From SIG480 sp045539475 (GTDB taxonomy: Bacteria > Bacillota > Clostridia > Oscillospirales > JAAYXM01): 64,000 nt of DNA. The stretch is taken from the NCBI GenBank assembly GCA_045539475.1, contig JAZQFJ010000003.1, forward strand, positions 16,758 through 80,757. Reading direction: 5' to 3'. This document shows, piece by piece, positions 7,636 to 15,322 of the stretch (position 1 is the stretch's first letter; each line of letters opens with the position of its first letter). Position numbers and translations under genes: made by a program. A model generated the notes under the pieces. That model ran no database searches and had not been told where the DNA came from. It saw only the letters and a program-made list of their open reading frames with translations.

Positions 7636-8496
7636 TTATCTCTTGCTTCCGAGGAAGAACACTGCAAGAGTTCCGGGGCCGGAATGAGAACCGATAACCG
7701 GACCTACATCCGTTATAATCTTCACGTCTGCTCCCTTTTCCTCAAGGAGCGCCTTCATTTCGGCCACATCGTCCGGGCAATCTCCATGAGAGATATAAAC
7801 CGTACCGTTTTTGTCAAGCGCAAGCTCAGAGTATTTATCGGCGATGGTGCGAAGCGCAGTTTTTCTTCCGCGCACCTTTGACACATTGATAAGATGTCCC
7901 TCATCGTCAACGTGCATAACCGGCTTGATGTTCAGCACGCCGCCCACAAAAGCTGCCGTGGGGCTTACGCGCCCGCCGCGCTTTAAGTATTTAAGATCAT
8001 CCACCGTAAACCAGTGACACAATTTCAGACGTATGTCCATAACGTAGCGCGCAACATCCTCAATGCCTGCGCCTTCATCCTTTTTATCTGCGGCAAGCAT
8101 AACAAGAAGCCCCTGCCCCGCCGATGCGCAAAGCGTGTCCACCGCGATAACGCGGCGATCCGGAAACTCATCCAAAAGCTCCTCTGCCGCAAGGCGGCCT
8201 GCATTGTAGGTGTTGCTGAGGCCCGAAGAGAAGCCGAGGTACAAAACATCGCGTCCGGCAATAAGCTCTTCGCGGAAAATCTCTTTAAAGCCCTCTATAT
8301 TTATTGCGGAGGTCTTTGCAACCGCACCGTCTCTCATTCTGTCGTAAAAGTCCTTTGCGGCAAGCTCCTCATTTTTATATTCCTTATCCTCATCCGTGAA
8401 GCGAAAGGTAAGGCTCTGTGCGCGGATGCCGCGGCTTGCGAGAATTTCTGCCGAGATATCACAGGCAGAGTCCGTAATAATAACAAAATCGTTCAT
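7636..8496 (-). CDS. DegV-family fatty-acid-binding protein
   Basis: A 286-residue DegV (FakB-like) protein. The N-terminal FVIITDSACDIS, the LGFSSGLSNTYN phrase and the YLKRGGRVS motif are characteristic. Family members hold one fatty acid between two domains; FakB types present it to the kinase FakA for phosphorylation and entry into phospholipid synthesis. No fakA is nearby. ATG 8496 lies nine bases after AGGAGGA; the frame extends 10 codons further upstream but without a ribosome site. It is probably monocistronic between its promoter and the shared terminator. Confidence 0.88.
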   Translation of the reverse strand: MNDFVIITDSACDISAEILASRGIRAQSLTFRFTDEDKEYKNEELAAKDFYDRMRDGAVAKTSAINIEGFKEIFREELIAGRDVLYLGFSSGLSNTYNAGRLAAEELLDEFPDRRVIAVDTLCASAGQGLLVMLAADKKDEGAGIEDVARYVMDIRLKLCHWFTVDDLKYLKRGGRVSPTAAFVGGVLNIKPVMHVDDEGHLINVSKVRGRKTALRTIADKYSELALDKNGTVYISHGDCPDDVAEMKALLEEKGADVKIITDVGPVIGSHSGPGTLAVFFLGSKR

Positions 8497-8528
8497 AGCG
8501 TAAATTTCCTCCTGTAAATTATGCATTT

Positions 8529-8557
8529 ATTCTAACACACTTTAATCACTTTTTAAA
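8529..8557 (-). promoter_or_regulatory. Probable promoter of degV
   Basis: On the minus strand TTTAAA (8552-8557) and TAGAAT (8529-8534) are 17 bases apart, 33 bases before the chosen degV start. Confidence 0.5.
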
Positions 8558-8608
8558 CACTTTGCCTCCCTCTTTCTCAAAAACGCACAGTAGAACACGA
8601 AATCCGAC

Positions 8609-8670
8609 ATTCTACCGATAGTAGAATTAACAAAATTTGCGTTGTTTTATACTCAGAATTATGGTACAAT
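8609..8670 (+). promoter_or_regulatory. Promoter and possible operator of the XRE regulator
   Basis: TTGTTT (8642-8647) and TACAAT (8665-8670) have 17-base spacing. Just upstream, ATTCTAC (8609-8615) and GTAGAAT (8621-8627) form an inverted repeat with a 5-base centre; another half-site GTAGAAC lies at 8590-8596. These may be self-binding sites of the regulator. Confidence 0.5.
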
Positions 8671-8700
8671 AATTAAAAAGGCGAATCGGAGGTGTGAAAT

Positions 8701-9318
8701 ATGGATGATTTGAGGCATATAATCGCAAAGAATATATCGGAGCTTCGGCGTGCGGCAGAAATGACACAGTTTGAGCTTGCAGAGCGGCTTAACTATTCCG
8801 ACAAAGCCGTGTCAAAGTGGGAGCGCGGAGAATCCGTTCCCGACATTGCTGTACTGAAAAACATTGCAGATATTTTTTCCGTCACGGTGGACTATCTTCT
8901 GGAAGAAGCGCATGCGAAGAAACGTTTTGACAAACCGCAGAACAAAATCCGCCTTGCTAACCGCGGATTTATTACCGGAATGTCGATAGCGCTCGTTTGG
9001 CTTGTTACGCTTATTGCATTTGTTACGGGAGATATGTTCCGCGAACAGATATCCGGATATCATTGGCTATCGTTTCTGTGGGCTGTTCCGATTACGTTTA
9101 TCGTATGGCTTGTGCTCAACTCCGTATGGTTCAACAAGCGGCGTAATTTTCTTATTATATCTTTTCTTATGTGGACAAGCCTTGCCGCCATTCACGTTTC
9201 ACTCATAGTTCTCTTTAATATAAATGTGCGTTTCATATATCTTCTCGGCATTCCCGGGCAGATAATTATCTTATTCTGGTCGTTTATCCGCTCAAAAAAC
9301 GGTACCGTAAAAAAGTAA
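8701..9318 (+). CDS. XRE-family regulator with membrane domain
   Basis: A 205-residue protein. Residues 1-68 form a Cro/C1-type helix-turn-helix (MTQFELAERLNYSDKAVSKWERGESVPDIAVLKNIADIFSVTVDYLL). The remainder has about four hydrophobic helices from residue 90 on, ending with a short basic tail. Such membrane-tethered HTH proteins are common in Firmicutes, and their signals are mostly unknown. The gene has its own promoter, a possible operator, ribosome site CGGAGG and a strong terminator, and stands alone. Confidence 0.82.
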   Translation: MDDLRHIIAKNISELRRAAEMTQFELAERLNYSDKAVSKWERGESVPDIAVLKNIADIFSVTVDYLLEEAHAKKRFDKPQNKIRLANRGFITGMSIALVWLVTLIAFVTGDMFREQISGYHWLSFLWAVPITFIVWLVLNSVWFNKRRNFLIISFLMWTSLAAIHVSLIVLFNINVRFIYLLGIPGQIIILFWSFIRSKNGTVKK

Positions 9319-9330
9319 GCAGATTAATAC

Positions 9331-9392
9331 AATCCCCTCAGAGCAAGCACTTGAAATAACGAAAATGTTTCAAGTCTCAATCTGAGGGGATT
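9331..9392. terminator. Long bidirectional hairpin between XRE gene and mgsA
   Basis: AATCCCCTCAGA (9331-9342) pairs with TCTGAGGGGATT (9381-9392). A second short stem (CTTGAAA/TTTCAAG) lies within the long loop. It separates convergent genes. Confidence 0.7.
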
Positions 9393-9420
9393 ATATCTCA
9401 TTTTTACAGTTCCTCTTTAT

Positions 9421-9843
9421 TTATATAATTGATCCTGCACCATTCTTGGGATTTACGATATCACGCCAATCCATATCGCCGCGCGCAAGACCGTGGATAA
9501 GCACCTCTGCCGTTGCAATGTTTGTTGCAACAGGAACGTTGTGCATATCGCAAAGACGGAGGATAGACGTTATTGCCGGCTCATGCGGAAGCTCGGTCAG
9601 CGGGTCGCGGAAGAACAACATCATATCAATTTCATTATATGCTATTCTCGCGCCGATCTGCTGGTCCCCGCCCTGTGCCCCGGAAAGGAAGCGACGCACC
9701 TCAAGCCCTGTAGCATCGGAAACAAGCTTTGCCGTAGTCCCTGTTCCGCAGAGAGAATGCTTCTGGAGCACGCCCTTGTATGCTATGCAGAACTGAACCA
9801 TCAGTTCTTTCTTTTTGTCGTGTGCAATAAGTGCTATGTTCAT
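9421..9843 (-). CDS. mgsA: Methylglyoxal synthase
   Basis: A 140-residue protein matching MgsA over its length. It converts dihydroxyacetone phosphate to methylglyoxal and phosphate. Visible signature parts are IALIAHDKKK at the start, CGTGTTAKLV in the phosphate loop, SGAQGGDQQIGARI, and FFRDPLTELPHEPAI with the catalytic Asp and nearby His. It lies 28 bases downstream of minD and probably shares its transcript; this minD-mgsA arrangement is seen in other Clostridia. Confidence 0.95.
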   Translation of the reverse strand: MNIALIAHDKKKELMVQFCIAYKGVLQKHSLCGTGTTAKLVSDATGLEVRRFLSGAQGGDQQIGARIAYNEIDMMLFFRDPLTELPHEPAITSILRLCDMHNVPVATNIATAEVLIHGLARGDMDWRDIVNPKNGAGSII

Positions 9844-9871
9844 ATCTCTACCCTCATACTCTGAATGATGT

Positions 9872-10630
9872 TTACAGCTTTTTTGATATTTTCATAAGCG
9901 GAACGCTCTCCCCGCAGATGCGCCTTGCAATATTGCGGTAAGCCTTTGCGGCAGGCGCGCGCAGGTTCGAAAACAGAAGCGTCCCTTTGTTTGCCGCCTC
10001 TATGACCGCTCTGTCCTCGGGAATAATTCCGATAAGGCGTGTACTGGTACGGTCGATTGCTTCATCAATATTCGCGGCGGCAAGCTTTTTTATAAGAGAT
10101 GGGCGCACGCGGTTTACAACAAGACGGATATCACTTATTCCCCGCTTTTTCAGCGACTCACGCGTCAGGCGCGCATCACGCAGGCTGACGGTATCCGTTG
10201 TTGCAACAAGAATGGCGCAATCCGCGGCTGTTGCGGCAAGATTAAATCCGAAATCAAGACCTGCAGGGCAATCTATTATGCAAAAATCGCACATCCGCTT
10301 GATTTCGCGCACCAGCTCCGACATTTGCTTTGGAGTTACGTCCCTGCCCGCTTTCTCACCGAGCGGAGCCGAAAGCAGACGCAGGTTTTCCACAAGCGGA
10401 TGCGTGAGCAGCGCCTTTTCGAGAGAAACATTCCCCGATATAACATCGGTAAAATCAAAAAGCGCAGAATCGGAAACGCCGAGAACTATATCCATGTTGC
10501 GAAGACCGACATCGGCATCAAGCACAATAACACGCTTGTCCATTGCCGCAAGGCAACACGCAATCCCCGATGCAACCGAGGTCTTGCCCGTTCCGCCCTT
10601 GCCGGATGCCACGCATATAGCACGTCCCAT
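9872..10630 (-). CDS. minD: Septum site-determining ATPase MinD
   Basis: A 252-residue ParA/MinD ATPase. The deviant Walker A motif is GKGGTGKTS at residues 10-18; Walker B-like LDADVGLRNMD and CIIDCPAGLDFG follow. MinD oscillates or accumulates at poles and recruits MinC to block misplaced division septa. I start at ATG 10630 (AGGAGAGAAAGG upstream), 15 codons inside the longest frame. The extreme C-terminus (VPLMKISKKL) is a short basic tail; a standard membrane-targeting helix is not obvious. No minC lies in the window next to it. A promoter lies just upstream. Confidence 0.9.
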   Translation of the reverse strand: MGRAICVASGKGGTGKTSVASGIACCLAAMDKRVIVLDADVGLRNMDIVLGVSDSALFDFTDVISGNVSLEKALLTHPLVENLRLLSAPLGEKAGRDVTPKQMSELVREIKRMCDFCIIDCPAGLDFGFNLAATAADCAILVATTDTVSLRDARLTRESLKKRGISDIRLVVNRVRPSLIKKLAAANIDEAIDRTSTRLIGIIPEDRAVIEAANKGTLLFSNLRAPAAKAYRNIARRICGESVPLMKISKKL

Positions 10631-10666
10631 TGCCCTTTCTCTCCTCATTTTAACATACTTTATTAT

Positions 10667-10695
10667 AGTATACAATAAATCTCGCGATTTGTAAA
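10667..10695 (-). promoter_or_regulatory. Promoter of minD-mgsA
   Basis: On the minus strand TTTACA (10690-10695) and TATACT (10667-10672) are 17 bases apart, placing minD-mgsA partly under separate control from the upstream PBP2 gene. Confidence 0.65.
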
Positions 10696-10718
10696 TTGTT
10701 TTTTCACAAGCGGCATCT

Positions 10719-12776
10719 CTACTTCACAAGAACACCGGTATTTCTGCGCACATCGTTTTCAAAGCTTGCTCCGAAATATGCATCAAAAACAGCCTTTGCA
10801 ACGGACGGAATACGGCTACCCTGACCGCCGTTTTCAACGACTACGGCAATTGCAACCTCGGGATCGTCTATCGGTGCAAACGCAACATAAAGCGCATGCG
10901 AGCCGCCCGGTGCCTGCGCACTTCCGGTCTTTCCGCCGACGGTTACTCCGTATGAGCCGAACACTGAATATGAAGTTCCTCCCGCCTCCTGCGCACCGGC
11001 ATGCATTCCGTCTATTACCGCCTGATATGTTTCCTCGCTCATATCAACACGTCCGACAATCTCCGGAACGGTCTTTTCTGTTTCTTCGTTTGTGTCGGGG
11101 TTTCTGACGCTCTTTAAAAGGTGCGGTTTATACCGCACACCATGGTTTACGAGCTGTGCAACGTAATTTGCAAGCTGAAGCGGTGTCACCATAGTATCAG
11201 ACTGACCTATCGCCGCAGAGAGCGTTTCGCCGGGGTACCACGTTTTCCCCTTTTCCTCGCGCGCCGTGCGGGATGCCACCTTGCCGGAAACCTCACCGGG
11301 TATTTCGATGCCTGTTTTTTCGCCAAGTCCGAAACGCCCTGCCCACGCGGCAAGGCTGTCGATGCCGACGCGCCTGCCTACGTCATAGAAAAAGTAATTG
11401 CAAGATACCTTCAACGCTTCCGACACATCAATTTTTCCGTGCGTTTTTCCGTACTGGCGGAAAATATCACACATCGGCGTTGTGCTGGGTGCGTAGTACA
11501 TATATTTACCCGTGGTAAGCATTTTTTCCTTCGGCTCTATTATATTTTCCTCAAGTCCCGCAACGGCAGTTATCATTTTGAAGGTGGAGCCGGGCGGGAA
11601 CGCGCCCTGTATTGTCCGGTTAAAAAGAGGAAGGTATTTATCGTTAAAAAGCGCGTTGTACTGCTTTTTATACTGAGTTATGTCATATGTGGGATAGGAC
11701 GCGGACACTAAAAGCCCGCCTGTTTTTACGTCAATAGCAACCACGGCCGCGCCCTTTGCGTTATCGCCGCCCCAGCGGGAATTGGTTTTTCCCTCAGCAC
11801 GCAGGCGCGGAACAAGCTCTGCAAGAGAAGCTTCTGCCGCCTCCTGCATTTTTAAGTCAATCGTGAGAATGCAGTTCTGACCGAGCTTAGGCGGCTCCTC
11901 ATACAAAACCGTCGTTGTTTTTCCCGTGGTTGTAGTTTCTGTTGTTTTTGATCCGTCTATGCCGCGGAGATAGTGCTCATATGCCTTTTCTATACCGTCT
12001 TTACCGACCATATCGGTCATTTTGTATCCTTTTTTACGAAGCTCTGCGTATTCCTCGCGCCAAATAATATCAACTCTGCCAAGAATGTGTGCAGCTGCTT
12101 TTGTTTTGTATTCACGTATCGGCTCTACCTCGATAAGAACGCCGGGAAGGGTGCGGGAATGCTCTTTTATTTTGGTTACAAGCGTGCGGTCAACATCACG
12201 CGCAAATGTATACGGTGCGGATTTTGAAAAACCGCGCATTTCCATTTCGTAGCAAATGCCGCAAAGCTTGCGGCAAAGCACCTTATCGGTTGTTTTTATA
12301 TCAAACCGTTCGGCAAGAAGTGTTAAAAACTCATCTGCCTGGAGGTTTTCTTCCCATTTTCTGTCCTTTATATATTCGCTTACCGCGCGCTCTCCCGCGC
12401 TTCCGTCGCCCTTTGCAAACGTAAATGCCACAGGAGAGGAAATCGTGAGCGGCAGTGTATCTATATACTCCTGCCCCGCACCGTCACAGAGGTTTACGAG
12501 ATAAGTAAGAACTTCCTCGCGACCTTCTTTATTCCACGTTGTTGCATCAAACACAACGGAAAAGCTCATTCGGTTTGTAACCATGGGTCTGCCGAAGCGG
12601 TCAAGAATCTCCCCGCGCGGTGCCGTGACGGTTACCGTTCTTGAGGTTCTCTTAGTTGAGCGTTCAAGATATTCTTCACCTGAAACAATCTGCAGGAAAT
12701 AAAGGCGACCGAAAAACACGACCGCCGCAAAAAGCGCGACCGCCGCAAGAACCCATATACGTTTTGAGTTCTGCAT
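10719..12776 (-). CDS. mrdA: Penicillin-binding protein 2, peptidoglycan transpeptidase
   Basis: A 685-residue class B PBP. One transmembrane helix (residues 7-28) anchors it; a PBP dimerisation domain follows (GEILDRFGRPMVTN near residue 55); the C-terminal transpeptidase has S397 in STFK, S458-C-N and K616-T-G. It cross-links lateral wall peptidoglycan within the elongasome. It follows mreC and mreD in the same direction, the usual mreCD-mrdA order. A penicillin-sensitive enzyme of this type needs a SEDS partner (RodA), which is not in this window. Confidence 0.93.
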   Translation of the reverse strand: MQNSKRIWVLAAVALFAAVVFFGRLYFLQIVSGEEYLERSTKRTSRTVTVTAPRGEILDRFGRPMVTNRMSFSVVFDATTWNKEGREEVLTYLVNLCDGAGQEYIDTLPLTISSPVAFTFAKGDGSAGERAVSEYIKDRKWEENLQADEFLTLLAERFDIKTTDKVLCRKLCGICYEMEMRGFSKSAPYTFARDVDRTLVTKIKEHSRTLPGVLIEVEPIREYKTKAAAHILGRVDIIWREEYAELRKKGYKMTDMVGKDGIEKAYEHYLRGIDGSKTTETTTTGKTTTVLYEEPPKLGQNCILTIDLKMQEAAEASLAELVPRLRAEGKTNSRWGGDNAKGAAVVAIDVKTGGLLVSASYPTYDITQYKKQYNALFNDKYLPLFNRTIQGAFPPGSTFKMITAVAGLEENIIEPKEKMLTTGKYMYYAPSTTPMCDIFRQYGKTHGKIDVSEALKVSCNYFFYDVGRRVGIDSLAAWAGRFGLGEKTGIEIPGEVSGKVASRTAREEKGKTWYPGETLSAAIGQSDTMVTPLQLANYVAQLVNHGVRYKPHLLKSVRNPDTNEETEKTVPEIVGRVDMSEETYQAVIDGMHAGAQEAGGTSYSVFGSYGVTVGGKTGSAQAPGGSHALYVAFAPIDDPEVAIAVVVENGGQGSRIPSVAKAVFDAYFGASFENDVRRNTGVLVK

Positions 12777-12797
12777 AGCCCTTTCCCTCCGTAATAT

Positions 12798-13316
12798 TTA
12801 CTCTTCCATCTCTTCAAAGCTTCGCCCCGTTTTTTTCACAATTGCGTACAAAAACGGCGTAAACGGCAATGTGGCAAGAAGCTCACCCGGAATTACATAC
12901 AAAAGCGGAAGCGCGCTTGCATCGCCGCGCGCAAGCATATACACGCAGTAGTGAATAAAATGCATTACCGAAACGAGAACTGCCCAGTCAAGAAGCGCCA
13001 TACCAAAGCTTTTCCAATACATCACCGTGTTCATAAGACAAATCAGAAATGCAAGAGCGGTCATAACGATAATATAAAAACCCTCGTGCGAAGAATAAAA
13101 TGCATCGCAGATGAAACCACCGGCAAGGCCGGCAATCATCCCCTCGCCGACACCCTCGTGCAAAGCTATTACCGCAACTATAAACGGAACAAGCGACGGC
13201 GCGCACGAAAACACACGGAATGACGAAAAAAGAGTACCCGAAAGCAACACCGAAGCAAGCATCAGCGCGGCGTAACAAGTCCATTTATACAGCTTTTTCC
13301 GTATATTCAGCGTCAT
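12798..13316 (-). CDS. mreD: Rod shape-determining protein MreD
   Basis: A 172-residue membrane protein with five or six hydrophobic helices and few polar loops, including FIVAVIALHEGVGEGMIAGLAGGF, typical of MreD. It links the MreB/MreC scaffold to wall synthases. It lies 12 bases after mreC and 21 bases before PBP2. Sequence conservation of MreD is weak, so the call relies partly on gene order. Confidence 0.85.
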   Translation of the reverse strand: MTLNIRKKLYKWTCYAALMLASVLLSGTLFSSFRVFSCAPSLVPFIVAVIALHEGVGEGMIAGLAGGFICDAFYSSHEGFYIIVMTALAFLICLMNTVMYWKSFGMALLDWAVLVSVMHFIHYCVYMLARGDASALPLLYVIPGELLATLPFTPFLYAIVKKTGRSFEEMEE

Positions 13317-13328
13317 ACAGTTTCTCCG

Positions 13329-14168
13329 TCAGTTCGTAATCTCAAAGCTTTTGATAACAAGCACGTGGTTTATGCCGTCAAGATCCACCGCAGGGCGGAC
13401 GATGGCATATTTCGATATGCCGTGGCTTTCGTTTTTAACCTCTACCACGCTTCCGAGAACTATTCCCTTTGGGAAAAGCCCGCCAACGCCCGAAGTTTCG
13501 ATAACATCACCGGCAAGGATCTGCGTGTTTTTCGGAAGATAGCTTAAGCGGAAAAGCCCTTCTGCCATAAGCTCAAAATCCCCCTCCGCACTTGCAACGT
13601 CACGCGTGCGCGAGGCTATTGCAGCCGCCTCCATAGTTGTATCCGTCAGTGCCGTAACGGTTGCCCACGTTGTGCCCACCTCGCTGATGAAACCTACCAT
13701 TCCGTCAGCAGTGATCACACAGTTATCCGCCGCGATGCCTGCACTTGATCCCTTGTTTATTGTAAAGTTACGCGTCCAGTTGTCTCCATTTTTCGCAACA
13801 ATCTCCGCCGCTTCAAACACAAACGACGAATCTCTCTCACGCATTGCAAGCGCAGCACGAAGCTGCTCGTTTTCTTTTTCAATTGCGCTGTTTTCGCGAA
13901 TTGCCTGACGTGCTACCGACAGCTCATAGCGCAAGGTTTCGTTTTCAGCTTCAAGCTCGTCATAGCGCGTTGCTCTTGCCGCCCGCTCTCCGAAAAAGTC
14001 CGTCACCGCGCCGACAGCGCTCTGCACCGGCTCTGAAATAATATTCACAAGCGAGCCGATGGGCGAAATCCTCCCACCGGACACAGCGGAAAGTATGGCA
14101 AGAATAAGAGCAATCAAAACAGCAATAAGCGCTGTTACAACTGTTTTCTTTGAAAAAAAGTCATTCAT
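13329..14168 (-). CDS. mreC: Rod shape-determining protein MreC
   Basis: A 279-residue protein. It has one N-terminal membrane helix (residues 9-28), a coiled coil of about residues 65-110 (RYDELEAENETLRYELSVAR), then the MreC beta domain with TINKGSSAGIAADNCVITADGMVGFI and a late DVIETSGVGGLFPKGIVLG. It scaffolds the elongasome outside the membrane. Its ATG overlaps the maf stop by four bases. MreB, normally encoded just upstream, is absent here; maf takes that place. Confidence 0.92.
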   Translation of the reverse strand: MNDFFSKKTVVTALIAVLIALILAILSAVSGGRISPIGSLVNIISEPVQSAVGAVTDFFGERAARATRYDELEAENETLRYELSVARQAIRENSAIEKENEQLRAALAMRERDSSFVFEAAEIVAKNGDNWTRNFTINKGSSAGIAADNCVITADGMVGFISEVGTTWATVTALTDTTMEAAAIASRTRDVASAEGDFELMAEGLFRLSYLPKNTQILAGDVIETSGVGGLFPKGIVLGSVVEVKNESHGISKYAIVRPAVDLDGINHVLVIKSFEITN

Positions 14169-14716
14169 CGGATTTCCTCCAGCATCTCAGACAGGCGCTT
14201 CATCGGAAGCCCTATAACATTGAAATAATCTCCTGCGATATGCGAAACGAACTCTCCTGCACCGCCCTGGATTCCGTAAGCACCTGCTTTATCCATACAC
14301 TCGCCGGTGGCAACGTATGCATCTATCTCAGCCTTGGAAAGGTCACGGAAAATCACTTCCGTGCAAACAGCATCTGTATATTCGCGCCCGTTATGGATTA
14401 CGCACACACCGGTGTACACCTTCTGCACACCACCGGACATTGCCGTAAGCATCTCCCTCGCATGTGCCTCATTCCTCGGCTTGCCGAGCACCTCACCGTC
14501 AAAGGCAACAACGGTGTCTGCACCTATGACGGTATCGCCGGGGTGACGGCGCGCCACCTCACGAGCCTTTATACACGCAAGCTCACAGACGTAAGAAGAA
14601 ACCTCGCCACCGGAAAACTCCGGCTCGTGCGCATCCGATACGTCAATTTCAAATTCAGTTGTGAGAAGCGACAAAAGCTCACGCCGACGCGGAGACTTTG
14701 ATGCGAGAATCAGCAT
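14165..14716 (-). CDS. maf: Maf-family nucleotide pyrophosphatase
   Basis: A 183-residue Maf protein. The N-terminal LILASKSPRRRELL, the SDAHEPE region, GDTVIGADTVVAFDGEVLGKP and GGAGEFV are signature parts. Maf enzymes hydrolyse non-canonical or dTTP/UTP nucleotides and are linked to septum control in Bacillus. It overlaps mreC by four bases, and is 63 bases downstream of dut, another nucleotide-sanitising enzyme. Confidence 0.93.
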   Translation of the reverse strand: MLILASKSPRRRELLSLLTTEFEIDVSDAHEPEFSGGEVSSYVCELACIKAREVARRHPGDTVIGADTVVAFDGEVLGKPRNEAHAREMLTAMSGGVQKVYTGVCVIHNGREYTDAVCTEVIFRDLSKAEIDAYVATGECMDKAGAYGIQGGAGEFVSHIAGDYFNVIGLPMKRLSEMLEEIR

Positions 14717-14779
14717 TCCGTACTTCCTTCACTTTCCATCAAAATAATTTTCTGCAACTTGTTTTTTTGCACTTTGCAC

Positions 14780-15214
14780 TTATTTCCGCCCGGTGCTTCC
14801 AAATCCGCCTGCGCCGCGCGCGGTTTCCGATATCGAATCAACAACGCAAAGCTCCGGTGTTTCAACAGGCATGATGAGAAGCTGGGCAATTCTGTCACCG
14901 GGATTTATCTCAAACTCTTCTTTTCCGAGGTTTATAAGACCGACCTTGATTTCTCCGCGGTAGTCGCTGTCGATAATTCCGACGCCGTTTGCAAGCGAGA
15001 TTCCGTGCTTTATGGCAAGTCCGCTTCTCGCACACACAACTGCAACAAGATTCTTTGACGGAAGCTCAATCGCAACCCCCGTGGGAACCGGAAAAATCTC
15101 TCCCGGAGAAAGCGTGAGCTTTTCGGTAATATCCGCACGCAAGTCATATCCCGCCGCGCCGTCCGAGGCACGCGTGGGGACCGATGCCGTGGCTGTAAGC
15201 AATTTTATATTCAT
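14780..15214 (-). CDS. dut: dUTP pyrophosphatase
   Basis: A 144-residue trimeric-type dUTPase that hydrolyses dUTP to dUMP and limits uracil in DNA. The five motifs are visible: AAGYDLRA (1), ARSGLAIKHGI (2), GVIDSDYRGEI-like GIIDSDYRGEIKVGL (3), GDRIAQLLI (4) and a C-terminal GGFGSTG (5). ATG 15214 follows AAAGGAGC; the longer frame adds 11 codons without a ribosome site. Confidence 0.95.
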   Translation of the reverse strand: MNIKLLTATASVPTRASDGAAGYDLRADITEKLTLSPGEIFPVPTGVAIELPSKNLVAVVCARSGLAIKHGISLANGVGIIDSDYRGEIKVGLINLGKEEFEINPGDRIAQLLIMPVETPELCVVDSISETARGAGGFGSTGRK

Positions 15215-15322
15215 GGAAAATGCTCCTTTATCGTCTTGTTTTCGCATTTTTATTTCATATGTAATAAGTATATCATACCCTGCACCCGAATTAAAGATAA
15301 ATTTGTAAACAATGCCGCTTTA

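Noticed and set aside
12988..13284. Minus-strand frame inside mreD in another frame
   Set aside because: Overlaps mreD on the same strand without a ribosome site or domain.
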